A stretch of DNA of 64,000 nt from Curvivirga sp965219885. Its GTDB lineage: Bacteria > Pseudomonadota > Alphaproteobacteria > UBA8366 > Aestuariispiraceae. Location: positions 1-64,000 of the forward strand of contig NZ_CBDCOT010000008.1 in NCBI RefSeq assembly GCF_965219885.1, written 5' to 3'. The number at the start of each line of letters is the position of its first letter. Position 1 is the stretch's first letter. This document shows positions 17,209 to 25,367 of this stretch, one piece after another. Made by a program: the position numbers and the translations under genes. Below the pieces are notes generated by a model. The model was not told the DNA's origin and searched no databases. It was given only the letters and a program-made list of their open reading frames with translations.

Positions 17209-17245
17209 AAAAGCCGGAGAAAATTGCTTCTCCGGCTTTTTTTAT
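17209..17245. terminator. Bidirectional terminator ending the betaine operon
   Basis: AAAGCCGGAGAA pairs with TTCTCCGGCTTT around a short loop and a T-run follows. The convergent aminotransferase gene ends about 20 bp to its right. Confidence 0.85.
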
Positions 17246-17267
17246 TGATCTACATTGATCAGCAACA

Positions 17268-18584
17268 TTAATCGATTTCGTGTAATACTTCACGTAATGT
17301 ATTGAAGATAAAGTCTATTTGTTCTTCTGAAATGATCAATGGAGGACTGAGTGCAATAATGTCACCAGTTGTACGGACCAACAGACCTTTCTCATATGCC
17401 TTCAAGAAAGCAGAGAAGGCACGTTTTGTTGGTTCACCGTCGATACCTTTTAATTCGATACCACCGATTAGTCCCATATTGCGAATATCAACGACATTTG
17501 GACAATCTGCCAAAGAATGAATGCGATCTGCCCAGTAAGCATCCAATTTAGATGCACGGGTTAAAAGGCCTTCTTCCTCATATGTGTCCAATGTTGCCAA
17601 TGCAGCTGCACAAGCAATTGGGTTCGCAGAATAGGTATAGCCATGGAACAATTCGATCATGTTCTCTGGGCCTTGAACCAATGTGTCATAGATGAAATCT
17701 TTTGCGAAAACAGCACCCATTGGAATAACACCATTAGTTAAACCTTTAGCTGTTGTGATTAAGTCGGGTGTTACGCCGAAATGGTCTGTTGCAAAGGCAG
17801 AACCCAAACGACCAAAACCTGTGATAACTTCATCAAAAATTAACAAGATGCCGTATTTGTCGCAGATCTCACGAAGCTTTTCCAAATAGCCTTTAGGTGG
17901 CATCAATACGCCGGTGGAGCCAGCCATTGGTTCAACAATCACGGCTGCAATTGTGGATGGGTCATGAAGAGCAACGATACGCTCAAGATCTTCTGCCAAA
18001 TAAGCACCATGTTCTGGTTGGCCTTTTGTGAAAGCGTTTTGTTCTGGCAAATGTGTATGTGGCAAGTGATCAACACCTGTCAACAATGTGCCAAACTGTT
18101 TACGATTGGCAACGATGCCACCCACAGAAATACCACCAAAGTTTACACCATGGTAACCACGTTCACGGCCGATTAAACGGGTACGAGAACCTTCACCACG
18201 TGCTTTATGATAAGCAAGCGCGATTTTTAGTGCTGTCTCTACGGATTCGGAACCAGAGTTTGTATAAAACACGTGGTCCAAACCTTGTGGAAGCAAATTC
18301 ACCAAACGAGAGGAAAGTTCAAATGCGATTGGATGGCCCATCTGGAAAGCTGGCGCATAATCAAGTTCTGCACATTGTTTTTGGATTGCTTCAGTAATTT
18401 TTGGACGGCAGTGACCAGCATTCACACACCATAAACCGGCTGTGCCATCAAGGATTTGCTGGTTATCTGTGTTGGTGTAATACATGTCTTTAGAGGATTT
18501 CAGAAGGCGAGGTTCCTTCTTAAACTGTCTGTTTGCTGTAAACGGCATCCAGAACGCATCCATATTATTTGTCTCGGTACGCAT
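17268..18584 (-). CDS. Class III aminotransferase, omega-amino acid:pyruvate type
   Basis: About 438 residues of class III PLP aminotransferase. DAFWMPFTANRQFKK at the N-terminus, YTNSGSESVETALKIALAYH, IFDEVITGFGRLG and the Schiff-base lysine in LITTAKGLTNG match beta-alanine/omega-amino acid:pyruvate transaminases. The start at 18584 is chosen because GGAG lies 9 bases upstream; a TTG nine codons earlier is the alternative. It is convergent with the betaine operon. A role in that pathway is possible but not shown; beta-alanine, taurine or GABA-like amines are all candidates. Confidence 0.88.
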   Translation of the reverse strand: MRTETNNMDAFWMPFTANRQFKKEPRLLKSSKDMYYTNTDNQQILDGTAGLWCVNAGHCRPKITEAIQKQCAELDYAPAFQMGHPIAFELSSRLVNLLPQGLDHVFYTNSGSESVETALKIALAYHKARGEGSRTRLIGRERGYHGVNFGGISVGGIVANRKQFGTLLTGVDHLPHTHLPEQNAFTKGQPEHGAYLAEDLERIVALHDPSTIAAVIVEPMAGSTGVLMPPKGYLEKLREICDKYGILLIFDEVITGFGRLGSAFATDHFGVTPDLITTAKGLTNGVIPMGAVFAKDFIYDTLVQGPENMIELFHGYTYSANPIACAAALATLDTYEEEGLLTRASKLDAYWADRIHSLADCPNVVDIRNMGLIGGIELKGIDGEPTKRAFSAFLKAYEKGLLVRTTGDIIALSPPLIISEEQIDFIFNTLREVLHEID

Positions 18585-18724
18585 CGAATTATACTCCGCT
18601 GTTTTTATCAAAATTTTCCTGATTGTCTTTTAGCAAAGAACTGGCTGCCAGATTAGGTCCAGTTTTGAAATTTTAGATGAGCCAGAATTTTAGCAAATCA
18701 AAAACAGAGCATAATTAGTAAAGT

Positions 18725-18925
18725 TTAATAATGCGGTGGCGGCGCATCATCCATAGATTTTAACCCTTCTTCGATACGCTGTATCTTTTGCATAAGGATT
18801 TTGTTTTCCAATGATTGTTTGTCAATTTGTGCCCACTGAGTGGTAACGACCTCGTTTAACTCAGAAACAGTTTGTTCCAATTCAGCGATTTTTATTTCCA
18901 TTTCTGTTAGACGTTCCGTGCTCAT
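18725..18925 (-). CDS. slyX: SlyX family protein
   Basis: A 66-residue, almost wholly coiled-coil protein (heptads through residues 5-55) ending in the family's typical PPPHY tail. SlyX function is unknown; it was named for its place next to slyD in E. coli. Here it stands alone between the aminotransferase and the NAD(P)HX repair gene. Confidence 0.88.
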   Translation of the reverse strand: MSTERLTEMEIKIAELEQTVSELNEVVTTQWAQIDKQSLENKILMQKIQRIEEGLKSMDDAPPPHY

Positions 18926-19013
18926 CGCTATACCTTTATGTATGAGATCATTATACTATAAATATTAGTTTAAATCCATTTAGTTACCCACCTATAAGCA
19001 AGAGCAGCCTGAA

Positions 19014-20471
19014 ATGAAACACAATCTTTTATCCGTAGAGGAAATGAGAAAAACTGATCAAGCAGAGATTGACACAGGAACAGATAGTTTATGGTTGATG
19101 GAAAATGCCGGTATTGCGGTTGTAAAGCATATACGGAGGACGTTTTCTAAGGGTAATGTATTAATCCTTTGTGGCCCGGGTAATAATGGTGGAGATGGAT
19201 TTGTTGTTGCACGGCATTTGCAAAAGATGGGCTGGGATGTCCAAGTTGTGTTATTTGGTGACTCTGAAAAGATGAGCCAAGATGCAACCGCTATGGCAGA
19301 AAGATGGGAAGGGGAGTTATTAGCACTAGAATCGGCCTCGTTAAGCAATCTAACATTAGTCGTAGATGCAATTTTCGGAACCGGGCTAGACCGCACTTTA
19401 GAACCTGAATTGATTGAGTTCTTAGATTCTTTAGAAGATTTACCAATCGTATCCGTAGATATTCCAAGTGGCGTGAATGGGGATACGGGACTGATATTAG
19501 GGCATGCGAGGCAAGCACATTCAACTGTTACCTTTTGCCATAAGAAAACAGGACATCTCTTATATCCAGGACGTGCCTTGACGGGGGAGCTGATCCTCGC
19601 TGATATAGGTATAAAGGATGAAAATATCCAAACCGATCAAATAAGTTGTATTGAGAATCATAAGGGATTGTGGCGCGATTTATTTCATCCGCCAAAGCAT
19701 GATGCTCATAAATTTTCTCGCGGATATGCAATCGTAGCAGGTGCAGAAGTAATGACGGGTGCAACGCGTTTGGCAGCACGCTCAGCACAAAGAATAGGGG
19801 CGGGTTATGTTGTTATTGCGAGTCCGGAAAAAGCATCCACTCTTTATCGTGTGTCTTTATCCAGTGTTATTGTTCGGGGGTATCGTGACACAACAGGATA
19901 TAAAGAGATTTTACGTGATCAGCGTGCGGATGCTTACTTGATTGGCCCCGGAATGGGATATGCTTTTGGTGCACAAGAGCGTGTATTAACGACTATGAAA
20001 GAAGGCAAGCCAACTGTATTGGATGCAGATGCACTTTCTATGTTCTCCGAGAATCAGGATTTGCTTTTCAATTCTATAAAAGGCCCTTGCATTATGACGC
20101 CTCATGAAGGGGAGTTTGGGAAACTTTTTCCTGAAATCTTGTCTCAACCAATTGGAAAATTGGAACAAACACGCCTTGCAGCGAAACAATCTGGGGCAGT
20201 GATCGTATTTAAGGGGGCGGACACGGTGATTGCTGACCCGTCCGGTAAGGCAATTATTAATAGTAACGCGCCATCTGATTTGGCAACGGCAGGGAGTGGG
20301 GATGTTTTAGCTGGGATGATTACCGGGCTATTAGCGCAAGGAAATCAGGCATTTTCATCCGCCGCTGCAGCTGTTTGGTTACATGGGGAACTGGGCAATT
20401 TATGTGGACAAGGATTGATTGCAGAAGATCTTGTCGATGCAATTCCACAAGCGTTTAAAAATCTAATATAA
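19014..20471 (+). CDS. nnr: Bifunctional NAD(P)H-hydrate epimerase / ADP-dependent dehydratase
   Basis: This 485-residue fusion repairs hydrated NADH/NADPH. The N-terminal YjeF_N epimerase (about 1-215) has LMENAG and CGPGNNGGDGFVVARHL. The C-terminal YjeF_C/CARKD dehydratase (about 225-485) shows GPGMGY, DADALSMF, TPHEGEFGKLFP and the catalytic LATAGSGDVLAGM. The length is as usual for the fused enzyme. The gene is alone here; the glnB/glnA neighbours common in other alphaproteobacteria are missing. Confidence 0.95.
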   Translation: MKHNLLSVEEMRKTDQAEIDTGTDSLWLMENAGIAVVKHIRRTFSKGNVLILCGPGNNGGDGFVVARHLQKMGWDVQVVLFGDSEKMSQDATAMAERWEGELLALESASLSNLTLVVDAIFGTGLDRTLEPELIEFLDSLEDLPIVSVDIPSGVNGDTGLILGHARQAHSTVTFCHKKTGHLLYPGRALTGELILADIGIKDENIQTDQISCIENHKGLWRDLFHPPKHDAHKFSRGYAIVAGAEVMTGATRLAARSAQRIGAGYVVIASPEKASTLYRVSLSSVIVRGYRDTTGYKEILRDQRADAYLIGPGMGYAFGAQERVLTTMKEGKPTVLDADALSMFSENQDLLFNSIKGPCIMTPHEGEFGKLFPEILSQPIGKLEQTRLAAKQSGAVIVFKGADTVIADPSGKAIINSNAPSDLATAGSGDVLAGMITGLLAQGNQAFSSAAAAVWLHGELGNLCGQGLIAEDLVDAIPQAFKNLI

Positions 20472-20655
20472 AAAATAATGTTAACTTTCAATTACTAATA
20501 TATTTTTGTTAACTTAAAAAATAAGAAAAAACTTCTAATCTTAATTTATTTGCGTGCGAATCGGATACGTGGTACGATTCGTGCTTAGGGGCTTATAGGA
20601 TATCTTTAGGAATGGTGATGAATGTTAATCACCAAAGCGATGGGAAACTATAACA

Positions 20656-20991
20656 ATGAACGCTGGTTTAAATAGAACCATAATCCTTCAAGGAAAGAGC
20701 CAAGCGAATTACTTAAACGCAAAAGGCAAAGAAAGAAGTAGTATGTTTTTTAAACGAGGTCAGAAATTAGAATATGTAAAAGCTGGGGCTTTGTTTCGGC
20801 GGGAACGCAAAGATCATATGGTGGAAACAGCTCGGGTTTTATCGGTTGCAGCAGATTCATTTGGCATACCTCATGTGCGTTATGAACTTAAAATGGAAAA
20901 GGCATGTATGGCTTACTCGGAAATACATGGCCCTCGTGTTTTAGCATTAAATACATTTACTGAGATGTATCAGGATAGGATCGCTAGCTAG
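20656..20991 (+). CDS. Small conserved-looking protein of unknown function
   Basis: 111 residues if the first ATG is used. An internal ATG at 20743 (MFFKRGQKLEY) gives 82 residues, and only that part looks globular. It is rich in basic residues, with no signal or membrane segment. The core pattern (basic start, VETARVLSVAADSFGIPHVRYEL, then GPRVLALNTFTEMYQDR) has regular beta-strand spacing and resembles short proteins I associate with Rhodospirillales, but I cannot name a family. It sits alone between nnr and tRNA-Leu and is followed by a terminator, so it is a real single-gene transcript. Confidence 0.65.
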   Translation: MNAGLNRTIILQGKSQANYLNAKGKERSSMFFKRGQKLEYVKAGALFRRERKDHMVETARVLSVAADSFGIPHVRYELKMEKACMAYSEIHGPRVLALNTFTEMYQDRIAS

Positions 20992-21019
20992 AATCATCTG
21001 GCAGTTTTAAATGTCTTTT

Positions 21020-21073
21020 GATGGTATGATGTACCATCAAAAGAGAGTGGGGCCTATTTGAGCCCCTTTTTTA
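21020..21073 (+). terminator. Tandem hairpin terminator after the unknown gene
   Basis: First comes a GATGGTA/TACCATC hairpin at 21020-21038. Then GGGGC (21049-21053) pairs with GCCCC (21062-21066), followed by six or more T residues. Confidence 0.75.
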
Positions 21074-21137
21074 ATGACCGAAAACTGCCAAAAATAAAAA
21101 AAAATACAGAAAAATGAAAAAACTTGTCAGTTAGGCT

Positions 21138-21166
21138 TTGACGGACCGAAATCAGACTGCTATAGA
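21138..21166 (+). promoter_or_regulatory. Sigma-70 promoter of tRNA-Leu
   Basis: TTGACG (21138-21143) and TATAGA (21161-21166) with an exact 17-base spacer; transcription would start about 50 bases before the tRNA. Confidence 0.75.
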
Positions 21167-21220
21167 ACCGCCGCGCTTGAGACACCGAGGCGGTGTTTTC
21201 GGAGCCTTCTTTGTAGATGC

Positions 21221-21305
21221 GCGGTCGTGGCGGAATTGGTAGACGCGCTAGATTTAGGTTCTAGTATCTTATGGTGTGAGAGTTCGAGTCTCTCCGACCG
21301 CACCA
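21221..21305 (+). tRNA. tRNA-Leu (TAG)
   Basis: An 85-nt class II tRNA with long variable arm and encoded CCA. The acceptor GCGGTCG pairs with CGACCGC. The anticodon loop TTTAGGT inside CTAGA/TCTAG gives anticodon TAG. Confidence 0.96.
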
Positions 21306-21436
21306 AAGACGCTCCGAAGTAAGAGCAGCCTCGAAGTCCCGCATATAAAAAAATGCGGTCACCATGTTCCGATCTCTTATACATGGTTATAAGCAAAGAG
21401 TTTAAACTTTCACATGCCTGACTAAAGGTTGTTTCC

Positions 21437-22870
21437 ATGCAAATTAACGAAACTAAAAATGAAGGCTTGAGCCGTGAATATACTGTAACGGTTTCTGCTT
21501 CTGATATCGACGCACGTGTTGATTCCCGCCTGCAAGAAGTTGGCAAAACAATCAATCTTCCGGGTTTCCGTAAAGGCAAAGTGCCATTGACAATTTTACG
21601 TCAACGTTTCGGTAAATCTGTGATGGGTGAAGTTTTGGAAGCTGCTGTCAATGAAAGCAGTTCCGAAGTTGTTTCTAAAAATGAACTTCGTCCTGCTATG
21701 CAGCCAAAAATCGAAATTGAAAGCTTTGATGAAGGCAAAGATCTTGTTTTCAAAATGGGCGTTGAATGTATGCCTGAAATCAAAGAGATGGATTTCGCTT
21801 CCATCGAATTGACTAAATACAAAGCAAAAATCGAAGAGTCCGAAGTAGACGAAGCGCTAGAGCGTATCGCTAAAGACTTCCGTAAATCTGAGCCAGTTGC
21901 AAAAGCACGTAAAGCAAAAGATGGTGACGTTGTTGTTATCGATTTTAAAGGTTCCGTTGATGGTGTTGAATTCCCTGGCGGTGCTGGTGAAGGTCATAAC
22001 TTGGAATTGGGTTCTGGTCAGTTCATTCCAGGTTTCGAAGAGCAACTAGTTGGCGCAAAGCCAGGTGATTCTTTGGAAGTTAATGTAACTTTCCCAGAAG
22101 AATATCATGCAGAAGACCTAAAAGGTAAAGCAGCAGTATTCGCAGTAGATGTTAAAGAATTACGTGAATATGTTGAAACTGCAATTGATGACGAGTTAGC
22201 GAAAAACCTAGGTTTGGAAGATTTGGATCAGTTAAAATCCAATATCCGTGAACGTTTAGAAGCTGATTACGATCAATTCGCGCGTAACCGTACCAAGCGT
22301 CAACTATTAGACGCATTGCAAGAAGGACACGATTTCGAAGTACCCGCAGGTATGGTAGAGCAAGAATTTGACAGTATCTGGAAGCAGTTCGAACAAGCTA
22401 AAGAAGCTGGTCAATTGGACGAAGATGATTCGTCTAAAGATGAAGACGAATTGAAAGCTGAATATCGTGAAATTGCGGTTCGTCGCGTAATGCTCGGACT
22501 ATTGTTGTCCGAAATTGGTACAAAAAACAACATTCAGGTTGCTCAGGATGATTTGAATAAAGCAATCATGAATGAAGCACGCAAATATCCAGGTCAGGAA
22601 ATGCAGGTAATGCAATATTACCAGCAAAATCCTGAAGCTATGGCTAGCTTGCAGGCGCCAATCTTCGAAGACAAGGTTGTAGACTTCTTGGTTGAAATGG
22701 CGAAAGTAACAGAAGAAGAAATCAGCGTTGATGAGCTGGTTAAAGATCCAGATGAAGCAGAAGCTAAGCCAGCAAAAAAAGCGAAAGCTAAGAAAGCTGC
22801 AAAGAAAGCTACTTCTAAAAAATCTGCATCTAAGAAATCTTCTGCGAAGAAAGCTGCAGCAAAAAAATAA
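21437..22870 (+). CDS. tig: Trigger factor with lysine-rich C-terminal tail
   Basis: This ribosome-associated chaperone and prolyl isomerase has 477 residues. The N-terminal ribosome-binding domain has the LPGFRKGKVPLTILRQRFG signature (about 40-58). The FKBP domain (about 155-245) has DGDVVVIDFKG and LGSGQFIPGFEEQLVGAK. A helical C-domain runs to about 440. The last 35 residues or so are an extra Lys/Ala/Ser tail (KKAKAKKAAKKATSKKSASK and onward), not part of the core fold. The order tig-clpP-clpX-lon-hupB is conserved. Two leader hairpins lie between tRNA-Leu and tig. Confidence 0.96.
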   Translation: MQINETKNEGLSREYTVTVSASDIDARVDSRLQEVGKTINLPGFRKGKVPLTILRQRFGKSVMGEVLEAAVNESSSEVVSKNELRPAMQPKIEIESFDEGKDLVFKMGVECMPEIKEMDFASIELTKYKAKIEESEVDEALERIAKDFRKSEPVAKARKAKDGDVVVIDFKGSVDGVEFPGGAGEGHNLELGSGQFIPGFEEQLVGAKPGDSLEVNVTFPEEYHAEDLKGKAAVFAVDVKELREYVETAIDDELAKNLGLEDLDQLKSNIRERLEADYDQFARNRTKRQLLDALQEGHDFEVPAGMVEQEFDSIWKQFEQAKEAGQLDEDDSSKDEDELKAEYREIAVRRVMLGLLLSEIGTKNNIQVAQDDLNKAIMNEARKYPGQEMQVMQYYQQNPEAMASLQAPIFEDKVVDFLVEMAKVTEEEISVDELVKDPDEAEAKPAKKAKAKKAAKKATSKKSASKKSSAKKAAAKK

Positions 22871-22935
22871 AGATTTAAAGATATTACCGGATCAGATGAT
22901 TTCGGTCTGGTAATTTCGGACAAATCACTTATATG

Positions 22936-22987
22936 CTAATCCCACGGACTCTTCAGGCATTTCTGCTTGTCATATCCGTGGGATTAG
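22936..22987 (+). other. Strong hairpin in the tig-clpP intergenic region
   Basis: A 13-bp perfect inverted repeat (22936-22948 with 22975-22987; CTAATCCCACGGA and its complement) encloses a 26-base loop. No T-run follows, so it does not look like a simple terminator; it would form in the clpP leader or intercistronic RNA. Confidence 0.7.
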
Positions 22988-23052
22988 TGCTTTCTAGAGT
23001 AAGTTCTTCTACTTACTGATTCTCTTTTTAAAATACAGGGGGTGGCCACACC

Positions 23053-23694
23053 ATGATTACAGACCGCGATCCAATTGACGTATATATGAATACTCTTGTT
23101 CCTATGGTTGTGGAACAAACAAACCGTGGCGAACGCTCATATGATATTTATTCCCGCCTTTTAAAAGAGCGCATCATCTTTTTGACTGGTCAGGTGAATG
23201 ATCATGTCGCAAGTTTAATTTGTGCGCAGTTATTGTTCCTTGAGGCTGAAAATCCAAAGAAAGATATCGCATTTTATATTAATTCACCTGGCGGTGTCGT
23301 TACATCTGGTATGTCTATCTATGATACAATGCAATATATTCGCCCTAGTGTATCCACTCTATGTTTAGGACAGGCTGCTTCAATGGGGTCATTGTTATTA
23401 ACTGCGGGGGATAAAGGTAAGCGTTTTGCACTTCCAAATGCTCGTATCATGATTCATCAACCGTCTGGCGGTGCTCAGGGGCAAGCTACTGATATTGAAA
23501 TCCAAGCGCGTGAGATTTTGCGTATGCGTGCGAATTTGAACGAAATTTATGTACAGCATACAGGTCAGGATCTCAAAACTATTGAAACAGCTATGGAACG
23601 CGACAATTTCATGGAAGCTGAAGAAGCTAAAGAATTTGGGTTGATTGATGAAGTTGTTGATTCTCGCCCTGATTTGGATGGTGATGACGAATAA
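23053..23694 (+). CDS. clpP: ATP-dependent Clp protease proteolytic subunit
   Basis: 213 residues. The catalytic Ser110 (LGQAASMGSLL) and His135 (RIMIHQPSGG) are visible and the Asp follows near residue 184. INSPGGVVTSGMSIYDTMQ is the family signature. It forms the tetradecameric chamber fed by ClpX, encoded next. The short N-terminal propeptide region (MITDRDPIDVYMN) may be processed. GGGGGTGG precedes the ATG. Confidence 0.97.
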   Translation: MITDRDPIDVYMNTLVPMVVEQTNRGERSYDIYSRLLKERIIFLTGQVNDHVASLICAQLLFLEAENPKKDIAFYINSPGGVVTSGMSIYDTMQYIRPSVSTLCLGQAASMGSLLLTAGDKGKRFALPNARIMIHQPSGGAQGQATDIEIQAREILRMRANLNEIYVQHTGQDLKTIETAMERDNFMEAEEAKEFGLIDEVVDSRPDLDGDDE

Positions 23695-23721
23695 GTAATA
23701 TGTAACTTATTTAAAGTTATT

Positions 23722-23755
23722 AAGGCCTCCTCAATTTAGGAGGCCTTTTTTTTGT
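23722..23755 (+). terminator. Terminator after clpP
   Basis: AAGGCCTCCT pairs with AGGAGGCCTT around a 6-base loop, followed by a run of T residues. Confidence 0.88.
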
Positions 23756-23875
23756 GATGTTTAATGAATGTTCCGAAAACGAATAAAACTTAATTAAATG
23801 AGGCGGTTGATCATATCGATCTCAATAAAATATTCTTTTAATATCGGATATAGTGAAGAAATCTGTAATTTCGGA

Positions 23876-23903
23876 TTGCTCGCCCGGTTTTGGGGTCTAT
23901 AAT
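23876..23903 (+). promoter_or_regulatory. Candidate promoter of clpX
   Basis: TTGCTC (23876-23881) and TATAAT (23898-23903) are 16 bases apart. They lie after the clpP terminator and about 40 bases before the clpX ATG, so clpX can be transcribed on its own. Confidence 0.65.
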
Positions 23904-23942
23904 TAAATTTATATCGATGCTTTTTTGATGAAAGAAAAATAA

Positions 23943-25211
23943 ATGAGCAAGACCACCAGCAGCGGTGATTCAAAGAATACATTATACTGCTCCTTCTGCG
24001 GCAAGAGCCAGCATGAGGTACGTAAGTTAATTGCAGGTCCAACAGTGTTCATCTGTGACGAATGCGTAGAACTTTGTATGGACATCATAAAAGAAGATAC
24101 ATCTACATCTTTGGCGACGTCTGGTGAAGGGGTTCCCGCACCACAAGAGATTCGTGATGTACTTGATGACTATGTCATTGGCCAAGATTTTGCTAAGCGC
24201 GTTTTGGCTGTTGCGGTTCATAACCATTACAAACGTCTTGCTCATGAAAGCAAGAATGGTGATGTGGAATTGGCAAAATCCAATATTCTTCTAATTGGCC
24301 CAACAGGTTGCGGTAAGACACTTCTTGCTCAGACTCTTGCTCGCATCCTTGATGTTCCATTCACAATGGCTGATGCAACAACACTCACCGAAGCAGGTTA
24401 TGTTGGTGAGGATGTTGAGAATATTATTCTTAAATTGCTACAGGCTGCTGATTACAATGTGGAACGCGCTCAACGCGGTATCGTTTACATCGATGAGGTG
24501 GACAAAATTAGCCGTAAAGCTGATAATCCTTCCATTACTCGTGATGTCTCGGGTGAGGGTGTCCAGCAAGCCTTATTGAAAATTATGGAAGGGACGGTTG
24601 CTTCTGTTCCTCCACAAGGTGGTCGCAAACATCCGCAACAAGAATTTTTACAAGTTGATACAACTAATATTCTATTTATTTGTGGCGGTGCTTTTGCCGG
24701 TCTTGATAAAATTATCGCTGGCCGTGGAAAAGGTTCTTCAATTGGTTTCGGAGCTGATGTTAAGTCTGAAGACGATCGTAATGTTGGTGAGTTACTACGT
24801 GATATTGAACCTGAGGATCTACTGAAATTTGGTTTGATCCCGGAATTCGTTGGTCGTGTACCAATGATTGCAACTTTGACCGATCTTGATGAAGATGCAT
24901 TGGTTGAAATTCTGACTCAGCCACGCAATGCGTTGTTGAAGCAATATCAACGCTTGTTTGATATGGAAAAAATTGAACTGGAATTTACAGAAGATGCTGT
25001 TCGTGCGGTTGCACGTAAGGCAATTGAACGTAAAACCGGTGCACGTGGCCTTCGTTCTATCATGGAAGGTATCTTGCTTGATTCCATGTATGAATTACCT
25101 TCTTTGGAAGGCGTAGAAAAAGTGGTTATTAATAAAGAGGTGGTTGAAAGTAAGGCCGATCCTCTCCACATTTATGCTGAACGTAAAGAAGAAATTGAAA
25201 GCAGCGCCTGA
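23943..25211 (+). CDS. clpX: ATP-dependent Clp protease ATP-binding subunit ClpX
   Basis: This 422-residue AAA+ unfoldase has an N-terminal zinc-binding domain (CSFC...CDEC, residues about 14-41). Walker A is GPTGCGKT, Walker B is GIVYIDEVDKI, and the GYVGEDVENI pore-region segment follows Walker A. Sensor 2 lies in GARGLRSIMEGIL. It recognises tagged substrates and feeds them to ClpP. Confidence 0.97.
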   Translation: MSKTTSSGDSKNTLYCSFCGKSQHEVRKLIAGPTVFICDECVELCMDIIKEDTSTSLATSGEGVPAPQEIRDVLDDYVIGQDFAKRVLAVAVHNHYKRLAHESKNGDVELAKSNILLIGPTGCGKTLLAQTLARILDVPFTMADATTLTEAGYVGEDVENIILKLLQAADYNVERAQRGIVYIDEVDKISRKADNPSITRDVSGEGVQQALLKIMEGTVASVPPQGGRKHPQQEFLQVDTTNILFICGGAFAGLDKIIAGRGKGSSIGFGADVKSEDDRNVGELLRDIEPEDLLKFGLIPEFVGRVPMIATLTDLDEDALVEILTQPRNALLKQYQRLFDMEKIELEFTEDAVRAVARKAIERKTGARGLRSIMEGILLDSMYELPSLEGVEKVVINKEVVESKADPLHIYAERKEEIESSA

Positions 25212-25219
25212 TTCCCTAT

Positions 25220-25254
25220 GAATGGGCTTTGCCAAGATTTTGGGAAGCCCGTTC
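25220..25254 (+). other. Hairpin after clpX
   Basis: A 10-bp stem (25220-25229 with 25245-25254, one G-T pair) encloses a 15-base loop. There is no clear T-run; it may be an RNA-stabilising or weak termination structure between clpX and lon. Confidence 0.5.
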
Positions 25255-25367
25255 ACTTAATGATTTGATTGACACTAGAATGTAATCAAATTTTTGGATA
25301 AAGGACAAATAGACAGGATGTTTCGCCTTAGCAGGGAAAATTCTGTTGTATAAAGAAAGGTCTTAAC

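Noticed and set aside
21160..21579. 139-codon minus-strand frame over tRNA-Leu and the start of tig
   Set aside because: It covers a tRNA and the tig ribosome site on the opposite strand; the real genes explain the sequence.
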